Positions 1-5,064 of a stretch of 5,069 nt of DNA are shown here, piece by piece; positions within the stretch are counted from its first letter, which is position 1; each line of letters begins with the position of its first letter. A program made the position numbers and the translations under genes. The notes beneath the pieces are model-generated. The model did not search any database and was not told the origin of the DNA. It worked only from the letters and a program-made list of their open reading frames with translations. The stretch is taken from assembly GCA_013361745.1 (NCBI GenBank), contig JABFXM010000188.1:1-5069 (forward strand). Reading direction: 5' to 3'. This stretch comes from Gemmatimonadaceae bacterium (lineage in GTDB: Bacteria; Gemmatimonadota; Gemmatimonadetes; Gemmatimonadales; Gemmatimonadaceae).

Positions 1-4
1 CGCC

Positions 5-29
5 AAAACCGCGCGATCCCCGGACGCGC
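5..29 (-). terminator. weak terminator-like hairpin downstream of tyrS
   Basis: Read on the minus strand, GCGCG (29-25) can pair with CGCGC (15-11) around a 9-base loop, and the stem is followed by GGTTTT (10-5). It lies about 42 bases past the tyrS stop codon, in the right orientation to end that transcript. The stem has only 5 base pairs and the T-run only 4 bases, so this is a weak candidate. It also falls inside a sequence repeated at the other end of the window, whose copy lacks the T-run. Confidence 0.25.
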
Positions 30-51
30 ACCGAGCCCCCACGCGACCCGC
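7..51 (+). repeat. left copy of a ~45-base direct repeat shared with 4968-5011
   Basis: The segment begins with AACCGCGCGAT (7-17) and ends with a 19-base block (33-51). Both blocks recur in the same order and on the same strand at 4968-4978 and 4993-5011. The first block is identical (11/11), the second matches at 18 of 19 positions, and the middle is diverged with a one-base length difference. The sequence before it is cut off by the window start, so this could be the right end of a longer element. It lies outside any gene, just past the tyrS stop. Confidence 0.55.
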
Positions 52-70
52 CCCGGTTCGGCAAGACCGC

Positions 71-1342
71 CTAACGCGACACGAAGCGTACCAGCGCGTA
101 GTCCCGCGCTCCCTTCCGCAGCAGCGCGTGCCCCCCGGCGAGCAGCGATCCCTCGTCGATCGTCCGCGCCGCCATCGTGATTCGCGCGCCGTTCACGTAC
201 ACGCCCCCCTGCTCGACGAGCCGCTTCGCCGCGCCGCGCGACGCGGCGAGGCTCGTGCTCACCAGCAGGTCGAGCACGTCCGCGCTCGCCGCGGGGAGCG
301 GCGCTTCGGCGGTCGTGATCTCGCGGCTCAGTGCCTCCACCGCGTCGCCCGACAGCGATCGCGCGTCGGCGCCCCCGAAGAGCAGCCCGCTCACCTCCGC
401 CGCGACCCGCGCCGCGTCTACGCCGTGCAGCCGCGCCGTCACGTCGCGCGCGAGCGCACGCTGCGCCTCGCGCTTCTCCGGATGCTCGGCCACGTCGCGC
501 TCGAGGGCCTCGATCTCCGCGCGCGGCAGCAGCGAGAAGTAGCGCAGCAGCCGGCCGACGTCGCGATCGTCCGCGTTCACCCAGAACTGGTAGAAGCGGT
601 AGGGCGACGTCAGCTGCGGATCGAGCCAGACCGCGCCCCCCTCGCTCTTCCCGAACTTCGTCCCGTCCGCCTTCATCATCAGCGGCATCGTCAGGACGTG
701 CGCCTCGCCTGCGCCCGAGCGGCGGATCAGCTCCATCCCCGCCGTCATGTTCCCCCACTGGTCGCTCCCGCCGAGCTGCACGCTCACCTCGTCGCCGCGC
801 TTCAGCTCGAGGAAATCGTACGCCTGCAGCAGCATGTACGAGAACTCCGTGTACGAGATCCCCGCGTCGAGCCGCGACTGCACCGAATCCTTCGCCAGCA
901 TGTAGTTCACGGTGAAGTGCTTCCCGACGTCGCGCATCAGGTCGAGCGCGCCCAGCTTCAGCAGCCAGTCGGCGTTGTTGCGCATGCGTGCCGCGCTCGC
1001 GCCGCTGAAGTCGAGGAAGTGCTCGAGCTGCGCGCGGATCCCGCGCGCGTTCTCCTCCACCTGCTCGAGCGTCATCAGCGCGCGCTCCGTCGTCTTCCCG
1101 CCCGGGTCGCCGATCAGCCCCGTGCCGCCACCGACGAGCGCCACCGGCCGATGCCCCGCGCGCTGCGCGTGCACGAGCCCCATGATCGGCACCATGCTCC
1201 CCACGTGCAGGCTCGCCGCCGTCGGATCGAAGCCGGCGTAAATGCCGCGCGGGTCGCGCAGCCAGTCGGCGATGCCGTCGGTATGCTGGTAGAGCAGTCC
1301 GCGCCAGGAAAGCTCGTCGAGAAGCGAAAGGGACTCGGCCAT
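71..1342 (-). CDS. tyrS: tyrosyl-tRNA synthetase
   Basis: This 423-residue cytoplasmic enzyme activates tyrosine with ATP and charges tRNA-Tyr. Seen in the sequence: a Rossmann class I catalytic domain with the HIGH-like motif HVGS (46-49) and the KMSKS-like motif KFGKS (229-233). Putative tyrosine-pocket residues are Tyr35, Asp39, Asp79, Tyr169, Gln173, Asp176, Asp194 and Gln195, almost in the register of the Geobacillus stearothermophilus enzyme. GGSDQWGN (191-198) is intact, and an S4 RNA-binding domain lies at about 357-423. KFGKS and the length fit the common bacterial TyrS type. The ATG at 1342 is chosen over an in-frame ATG at 1390 because family homology begins there and because a promoter (1349-1377) sits between the two. 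The stop is TAG, embedded in a GCCTAACG octamer. The gene is divergent from the PBP gene. Nothing looks damaged. Confidence 0.97.
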   Translation of the reverse strand: MAESLSLLDELSWRGLLYQHTDGIADWLRDPRGIYAGFDPTAASLHVGSMVPIMGLVHAQRAGHRPVALVGGGTGLIGDPGGKTTERALMTLEQVEENARGIRAQLEHFLDFSGASAARMRNNADWLLKLGALDLMRDVGKHFTVNYMLAKDSVQSRLDAGISYTEFSYMLLQAYDFLELKRGDEVSVQLGGSDQWGNMTAGMELIRRSGAGEAHVLTMPLMMKADGTKFGKSEGGAVWLDPQLTSPYRFYQFWVNADDRDVGRLLRYFSLLPRAEIEALERDVAEHPEKREAQRALARDVTARLHGVDAARVAAEVSGLLFGGADARSLSGDAVEALSREITTAEAPLPAASADVLDLLVSTSLAASRGAAKRLVEQGGVYVNGARITMAARTIDEGSLLAGGHALLRKGARDYALVRFVSR

Positions 1343-1348
1343 GGCACA

Positions 1349-1377
1349 AAAATAGACCGCGCGGGGTCGAATGTCAC
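1349..1377 (-). promoter_or_regulatory. sigma-70-type promoter of tyrS, probably leaderless
   Basis: On the minus strand GTGACA (1377-1372) is a 5/6 match to the -35 consensus TTGACA. After exactly 17 bases comes TATTTT (1354-1349), a reasonable -10 element in a locally AT-rich patch of an otherwise GC-rich region. Only six bases separate the -10 from the ATG at 1342, so transcription would start at or within a base or two of the start codon. There is then no room for a ribosome-binding site, implying a leaderless mRNA. No T-box or other leader structure is possible with this start site. Confidence 0.65.
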
Positions 1378-1402
1378 AGGACCGACGCACCCATGTGCGC
1401 CC

Positions 1403-1417
1403 ACCCGCGCCGCGGGT
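1403..1417. promoter_or_regulatory. short GC inverted repeat in the divergent tyrS/PBP intergenic region
   Basis: ACCCGC (1403-1408) and GCGGGT (1412-1417) form a perfect 6-base-pair inverted repeat with a 3-base spacer. It lies 34 bases before the PBP start and upstream of the tyrS -35 element. It could be an operator, a hairpin in the PBP leader, or chance in GC-rich sequence. No convincing -35/-10 pair for the PBP gene was found in this interval; TTAGCT at 1417-1422 is a poor -10 match. Confidence 0.2.
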
Positions 1418-1450
1418 TAGCTTCTCGTCTCCAGCTTCCGTCCGCTCTCA

Positions 1451-3706
1451 GTGGCCTTCTTCCGCGATTTCCGGCGGCGCCACCCTCGCCTCGTGCGCTC
1501 GGTGTTCGTCGTCGCGACCTTCCTCGTCACGTTCGTGCTCGGCTCGCTCTACGCGGGGTGGGCGCTGGTCTGCCGTGACGACGCGTGCCCGTCCATCGAC
1601 GTCCTCGAGGACTACACCCCGCGCCAGACCTCGAAGCTGTACGCCGCCGACGGTCGATTCATCGCCGAGATCGGGCTCGAGCGGCGCACGCTCGTGCCGT
1701 TGCGCGACATCCCGCGCGTCGTGCGCGAAGCCTTCGTCAACACCGAGGACAAGCGCTTCTACGAGCACGCCGGCATCGACTGGTATCGTGTCTTCGGCGC
1801 CGGGCTGAGGAACATTCGCGCCGGCGGCTACGCGCAGGGGTTCTCGACGGTCACGATGCAGCTCGCGCGCAACGTCTTCCCCGAGCGCATCTCCCGCGAG
1901 AAGAACCTCGTCCGCAAGCTGAAGGAGGCGAAGGTCGCCCGCGCGATCGAGGCGCGCTACAGCAAGGACAAGATCCTCGAGCTCTATCTCAACCAGATCT
2001 ACCTCGGCAACGGCGCCTACGGCGTCGAGACTGCGTCGCAACGCTACTTCGGCAAGTCCGTCCGCGACCTCAACCTCGCCGAGGCGGCGACGCTCGCCGC
2101 GCTGCCGAAGGCGCCCGAGCGCTACAACCCGCGCCGCTTTCCCGACCGCGCGGTGCAGCGCCGCAACACCATCATCGAGCTGCTCCGCCGCGACGCGAAG
2201 ATCTCCGACGAGGACGCACGCCTCGCCAAGGCGTTCCCCCTCAAGCTCGGCGGCCGTACCGAATCGGGCGAGGTCGCGCCCTACTTCGTCGAGTGGGTGC
2301 GCCGCCAGCTGGACGCGCAGTTCGGCCAGCAGCTCTACGAGCAGGGGCTCAAGGTCTACACCACGCTCGACCTCGACATGCAGGGCGCCGCCGAGCGCGC
2401 GATGGAGGGGCAGCTCCGGAAGATCGAGGCGGGGGAGTACGGCAAGTACAACCACATCTCCTACGAGCAGTACGTCGCGAGCGCCGCGGGCGGGGAAGAG
2501 AACGGCGCCAACTCGCCGTATCTGCAGGGCGCCTTCGTCGCGATCGACCCGCGCACCGGCGCGGTCCGCGCCCTCATCGGCGGCCGCGACTTCGACGACT
2601 CGAAGTTCAACCGCGCGACGCAGGCGCTCCGCCAGCCCGGGTCCACCTTCAAGCCCATCGTGTACTCGACGGCGGTGCAGAACGGCCGTCCCGCGTCGTA
2701 CATCCTCGACGACTCGCCGATCGTCCGCGACCTCGGCAACGGTCAGACGTGGACGCCGCAGAACTACGATCTCAAGTTCGAGGGGCCGATCCCGATGCGC
2801 CGCGCGCTGATGCTCTCGCGGAACATCCCGACGATCAACCTCGGCATCGAGCTCGGCGAGCAGAGCGTGATCGACATGGCGCGCCGCTTCGGACTCTCCA
2901 CGGACATCCCGCCATATCCCTCGATCCACATCGGCTCCGCCGACGTCTACCCGATCGAGATGATCGCCGCCTACTCCGCCTTCGCGACGTTAGGCACCCG
3001 CGCCGCGCCGATCGGCATCGTCCGCGTCGAGGACGCGAAGGGCAACGTCCTCTGGGAGCCGCAGCCGGTGCGCTCGCAGGTGCTGTCGCAGGAAGAAGCC
3101 TGGCTGATGGTCGACATGCTCAAGGATGTGGTGCAGCACGGCACCGCGAACGGCGCCGTGTGGCAGGCCGGCTTCCGCATCCCCTCCGGCGGCAAGACGG
3201 GCACCACCAACGACGGCACCGACGTCTGGTACATCGGCTTCACCGCGGATCTCGTCGCCGGCCTCTGGATGGGGCTCGACAAGCCACAGAAGATCAAGGG
3301 GAACGCGCAGGGCGGCGTTCTCGCCGCGCCCGCCTACACGACGTTCATGAAGGAGGTCTACTCGCGGAAGCCCGCCCCTCCCGACTGGCCGCGCCCCGAG
3401 GGGATCATCGTCCGCGAGATCGACCGCACGACGGCGAAGCTGAAGAACCCCTTCTGCCCGCCGGAAGTCGTCGTCACCGAGTTCTACATCCCGGGCACCG
3501 AGCCGATCGAGGAGTGCCCCGTGCATTCGCCCTTCACCGGCGTGCTCGACTCCACCGGCGTCGGCGGCGGCGTCCAGCCGGCCGACACGACCCACGGCGC
3601 GCGCGTGACGCCGGGAAGCGTCCCTCTGCCGCAGCCCTCGCGGCCGGTCGTGCCTAACGTGCGTCGCGACTCGACGAATCCATTCGGGGGCCAGAAGCCG
3701 GAGTGA
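1451..3706 (+). CDS. class A penicillin-binding protein, PBP1A family (bifunctional peptidoglycan synthase)
   Basis: This 751-residue inner-membrane enzyme polymerises lipid II into glycan strands and cross-links the stem peptides. Seen in order: a basic N-terminus, one membrane helix (about 16-38), and a GT51 glycosyltransferase domain (about 65-235) with EDKRFYEHAGID (catalytic Glu99) and GFSTVTMQLARN (130-141). The same domain has KLKEAK (conserved Glu159) and ILELYLNQIYLGNGAYG. The transpeptidase domain (about 355-640) has SxxK as STFK (nucleophile Ser398, Lys401), SxN as SRN (456-458) and KTGT (582-585). The C-terminal tail carries Cys669 and Cys689 and then a Pro/Gly-rich low-complexity end. 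All catalytic residues are present. The start is GTG: an in-frame TAG at 1418-1420 and the absence of other start codons in between leave no alternative upstream. No Shine-Dalgarno sequence is visible. It is the mrcA/ponA type of gene; the exact paralogue is not assigned. It is divergent from tyrS, a neighbourhood also known for pbp1b in streptococci. Confidence 0.96.
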   Translation: MAFFRDFRRRHPRLVRSVFVVATFLVTFVLGSLYAGWALVCRDDACPSIDVLEDYTPRQTSKLYAADGRFIAEIGLERRTLVPLRDIPRVVREAFVNTEDKRFYEHAGIDWYRVFGAGLRNIRAGGYAQGFSTVTMQLARNVFPERISREKNLVRKLKEAKVARAIEARYSKDKILELYLNQIYLGNGAYGVETASQRYFGKSVRDLNLAEAATLAALPKAPERYNPRRFPDRAVQRRNTIIELLRRDAKISDEDARLAKAFPLKLGGRTESGEVAPYFVEWVRRQLDAQFGQQLYEQGLKVYTTLDLDMQGAAERAMEGQLRKIEAGEYGKYNHISYEQYVASAAGGEENGANSPYLQGAFVAIDPRTGAVRALIGGRDFDDSKFNRATQALRQPGSTFKPIVYSTAVQNGRPASYILDDSPIVRDLGNGQTWTPQNYDLKFEGPIPMRRALMLSRNIPTINLGIELGEQSVIDMARRFGLSTDIPPYPSIHIGSADVYPIEMIAAYSAFATLGTRAAPIGIVRVEDAKGNVLWEPQPVRSQVLSQEEAWLMVDMLKDVVQHGTANGAVWQAGFRIPSGGKTGTTNDGTDVWYIGFTADLVAGLWMGLDKPQKIKGNAQGGVLAAPAYTTFMKEVYSRKPAPPDWPRPEGIIVREIDRTTAKLKNPFCPPEVVVTEFYIPGTEPIEECPVHSPFTGVLDSTGVGGGVQPADTTHGARVTPGSVPLPQPSRPVVPNVRRDSTNPFGGQKPE

Positions 3707-3882
3707 TGCACGTGCAGGCGAACGAGCGATGCACGGGGCAACGATATCGCGCAGCACGATGCGCGAATCGCGAAGGGCTTCGGTCAGCCGGGCAGTGGCG
3801 TCCCGAGGCCCGTTCGTGCGACGTGCTGCGTTCATCGCGGTATCGTTGCCCCATGCATCGCTGGTTCGAGTGAACGTGCATC
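3705..3882. repeat. 178-base imperfect palindrome filling the PBP-PHP intergenic region (MITE/REP-like element or structured RNA)
   Basis: The outer arms 3705-3751 and 3836-3882 are inverted copies matching at 41 of 47 positions; mismatches are at left-arm positions 3714, 3717, 3718, 3724, 3734 and 3747. A second stem pairs 3750-3767 with 3813-3830, starting with the perfect CGCAGCACG/CGTGCTGCG. A third pairs GGGCTTCGG (3775-3783) with CCGAGGCCC (3803-3811), with one G-U. The loop can form GCC/GGC (3787-3789 with 3797-3799). The right side has an extra TTCAT (3831-3835). The element begins inside the PBP TGA stop codon and ends 13 bases before the next ATG. No clear target-site duplication and no T-tract after it are seen. 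The palindrome is certain. Whether it is a miniature inverted-repeat mobile element, a REP-type repeat, a terminator-like mRNA end or an ncRNA is inference. Confidence 0.85.
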
Positions 3883-3895
3883 CCCCGAAACCTGA

Positions 3896-4648
3896 ATGCC
3901 CTACACGCCAGTCGACCTTCACGCGCACACCACCTTCTCCGACGGCGCGCTGACCGTCGCGCAGCTCGTCGACACGGTGCGCGCGCGTGGCGTCCGGCCG
4001 AGCGTCGCCGATCACGTCTCGGGGGACATCCGCGGCGCGTTGCACTCCGCCGCCGACGTCGAGCGTTACCTCGACACCCTCGACCAGTACGACGTCCTCC
4101 GTGGTGGCGAGTTCTGCTGGCACTGCGACGTCTGGCGCGAGATCCCCGACGCGCTCGCGCGCCGCTTCACGCATCGACTCGGGAGCCTCCACGCGGTCTG
4201 GCTGCCTGACGGCGACCTGCTGCACGCCTTCTCGAGCCCGTGGCCGGCCGGGCTCGACCCGCAGGTCTACATGGACGTCCACGTCGAGAACCTCGAGCGC
4301 TTCGCCGCCGAGATGCCGGTCGACCTTATCTCGCACCCGACGCTGCTCCCCATGGCGCTCCGCAAGATCCCCCTCGAGGAGCTCTGGACCGAGCCGCGCG
4401 AGGAGCGCGCCGTCGCCGCCCTCGCCGCCGCGGGGATCGGGTTCGAGATCTCCAACCGCTATCGCCCGCACGAGCGCTTCGTCCGCCGCGCGATCGACCG
4501 CGGCCTCCGCATCTCCCTTGGCTCCGATGGCCACAACGCCCAGCAGGTCGGCGATGTCGCCTGGCCCCTCGCCCTCGCCCGCCGCCTCGGCGTCCCGGAT
4601 GACGAGCTGTACGACCCGCTCGTCCATGGGAGCAGGCTTTCGAACTGA
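3896..4648 (+). CDS. PHP-domain metal-dependent phosphoesterase, substrate unknown
   Basis: This 250-residue, probably soluble cytoplasmic protein is a stand-alone PHP (polymerase and histidinol phosphatase) domain, expected to hydrolyse a phosphate ester with a two- or three-metal centre. Visible candidate ligands in family order: His9 and His11 (DLHAHTTFSDG), Asp16, His40 (VADH), Glu72 (GGEFCWH), His99 (GSLHAVW), His147 (ISHPTL), and Asp211 with His213 (LGSDGHN). The set of nine looks complete, and the GSxH element resembles HisK-type histidinol-phosphate phosphatases. There is no polymerase, helicase or membrane segment. The start is fixed by a TGA directly before the ATG (3893-3895). No Shine-Dalgarno is seen. 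It follows the PBP gene on the same strand but is separated from it by a large palindrome, so co-transcription is uncertain. A role in histidine synthesis is possible, but no other his gene is in the window. Confidence 0.88.
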   Translation: MPYTPVDLHAHTTFSDGALTVAQLVDTVRARGVRPSVADHVSGDIRGALHSAADVERYLDTLDQYDVLRGGEFCWHCDVWREIPDALARRFTHRLGSLHAVWLPDGDLLHAFSSPWPAGLDPQVYMDVHVENLERFAAEMPVDLISHPTLLPMALRKIPLEELWTEPREERAVAALAAAGIGFEISNRYRPHERFVRRAIDRGLRISLGSDGHNAQQVGDVAWPLALARRLGVPDDELYDPLVHGSRLSN

Positions 4649-4649
4649 C

Positions 4650-4742
4650 GGGGCGGGGTTTCGGAAACGGCGGGGCGGGTTCCGTTGAAAGAGCGGGGCG
4701 GGGAGCCGGGTACCGCGGCGCGGGGCGCGAGGGGCGGGAAAC
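4650..4742 (+). repeat. degenerate G-rich tandem repeat just after the PHP gene
   Basis: GGGGCGGG-type cores start at 4650, 4672, 4695 and, more diverged, 4722 and 4731, giving spacings of 22, 23 and 27 bases for the first four. The sequence between cores is loosely similar (GGAAAC, TTGAAAG, GGAAACC). GTTT-CGG-AAAC (4658-4668) can form a small hairpin right after the PHP stop. The G-tracts are all on the plus strand, but no run of four tracts has all loops of seven bases or less, so it does not meet the strict G-quadruplex rule. No gene is seen here. Confidence 0.5.
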
Positions 4743-4756
4743 CACCTCTAAGGACT

Positions 4757-4796
4757 GAGCCCGACGCGCGGCGCCTGCAGCGCCGCTGTCGGCCTC
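4757..4796. other. long GC-rich hairpin, possible transcription end or RNA element
   Basis: GAG (4757-4759), CCGAC (4761-4765) and GCGGCGC (4768-4774) pair in turn with CTC (4794-4796), GTCGG (4788-4792) and GCGCCGC (4780-4786). The terminal loop is five bases (CTGCA), with a C/C mismatch and a small GC/T internal loop. This gives 15 base pairs in 40 bases. It lies 108 bases beyond the PHP stop. A run of T is missing on both sides, so a classical intrinsic terminator is not supported; it could end the PHP transcript by another route or belong to the structured region to its right. Confidence 0.5.
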
Positions 4797-4876
4797 TTGA
4801 TTCGATGGCTCGGGTCGGGGGTCTTGTCGCGGGTCCCGTCGGAGCTTGTCAGCGGGCTGGCATCGCGTGATTCCCA

Positions 4877-4964
4877 GGGGAGAACAGCCGAGTTGCTGAG
4901 GCTCGTGAGAACAGCAATGCCTTCAGGCAGTTCTCAAGACTCTCAGAGCCTCGGCCATCTCCCT
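4877..4964. other. nested stem-loop with competing pairings (candidate structured RNA)
   Basis: Four stems can nest: GGGAGA (4878-4883) with TCTCCC (4958-4963); GCTGAGGCTC (4895-4904) with GAGCCTCGGC (4946-4955, one G-U); TGAGAAC (4906-4912) with GTTCTCA (4930-4936); and TGCC (4918-4921) with GGCA (4926-4929) around TTCA. Two alternatives compete. GCCGAG (4887-4892) can take CTCGGC (4950-4955), and the GAGAAC in 4880-4885 can take GTTCTC (4930-4935), because GAGAACAGC occurs twice (4880-4888 and 4907-4915). The segment is clearly less GC-rich than its surroundings. Its strand is undetermined, since inverted repeats fold either way, and no convincing promoter was seen. It matches no RNA family that I recognise; it could be an ncRNA, a leader of a gene beyond the window, or part of a dispersed intergenic repeat. 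Confidence 0.45.
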
Positions 4965-4967
4965 GCC

Positions 4968-5011
4968 AACCGCGCGATGCGCGAATGCCCGCGAGCCCCG
5001 ACGCGACCCGC
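4968..5011 (+). repeat. right copy of the ~45-base direct repeat shared with 7-51
   Basis: AACCGCGCGAT (4968-4978) is identical to 7-17, and the 19-base block 4993-5011 matches 33-51 at 18 of 19 positions, in the same order and orientation. The copy directly follows the nested stem-loop at 4877-4964, so it may be the right end of a larger intergenic element. The intervening part (CGATGCGCGAAT, 4975-4986) also occurs in the palindrome at 3757-3768, but a GC-rich 12-mer match of that kind can arise by chance. Confidence 0.55.
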
Positions 5012-5036
5012 TTGGAAGCGCCGATGAGCCGACAGT

Positions 5037-5064
5037 CCCGCCCCCCCCCGCCACCCCGCCCCGC
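5037..5064. other. C-rich low-complexity tract
   Basis: A run of nine C (5041-5049) is followed by CCACCCCGCCCC. The last part, ACCCCGCCCC (5053-5062), is the reverse complement of GGGGCGGGGT (4650-4659), so the non-coding block 4650-5064 is bracketed by complementary G- and C-rich tracts. The compositional bias makes this a weak inverted-repeat claim. The run of nine C is also a site where sequencing or assembly length errors are common. Confidence 0.4.

Noticed and set aside
1343..1390. Extended tyrS start at 1390
   Set aside because: The 16 extra residues do not resemble TyrRS N-termini and the best promoter lies between the two ATGs.
128..1420. 430-residue open frame on the plus strand across tyrS
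   Set aside because: Arg/His/Ala-rich shadow antisense to the clear tyrS gene. Long spurious frames are expected in GC-rich coding DNA, and no domain is visible.
1448..2929. 493-residue minus-strand frame and the 690-residue plus-strand frame (1585-3657) inside the PBP gene
   Set aside because: Both are compositionally biased overlaps of the fully motif-supported PBP1A gene.
3862..3872. T-loop-like GGTTCGAG suggesting a tRNA
   Set aside because: No acceptor, D or anticodon arms surround it, and the bases belong to the palindrome arm.
3652..3882. Integron attC site, suggested by GCCTAAC (R''-like) at 3652 and GTTAGGC (R'-like) at 2989
   Set aside because: The two heptamers are far apart and in the wrong order to form a site, lie inside the PBP gene, and do not frame the palindrome; no integrase is present.
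3654..3953. Small frames on both strands through the palindrome (75 and 74 residues)
   Set aside because: They exist on both strands because the DNA is palindromic; neither has a start signal or family resemblance.
2990..4627. 545-residue minus-strand frame spanning the PBP end, the palindrome and the PHP gene
   Set aside because: It runs antisense to two genes with intact catalytic motifs and has no recognisable domain. It stays open because of GC bias.
4650..4740. Strict G-quadruplex
   Set aside because: Several G-tracts exist, but no set of four keeps all loops at seven bases or fewer.
4848..4876. TTGTCA-N17-GATTCC as a promoter for the structured RNA
   Set aside because: The -10 match is very poor and the pair could easily occur by chance.
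4797..5027. 76-residue plus-strand frame, and a 61-residue one at 4685-4870
   Set aside because: No start signal or recognisable domain, and they overlap the hairpins and the repeat. They could be fortuitous translations of a repeat element; not annotated.
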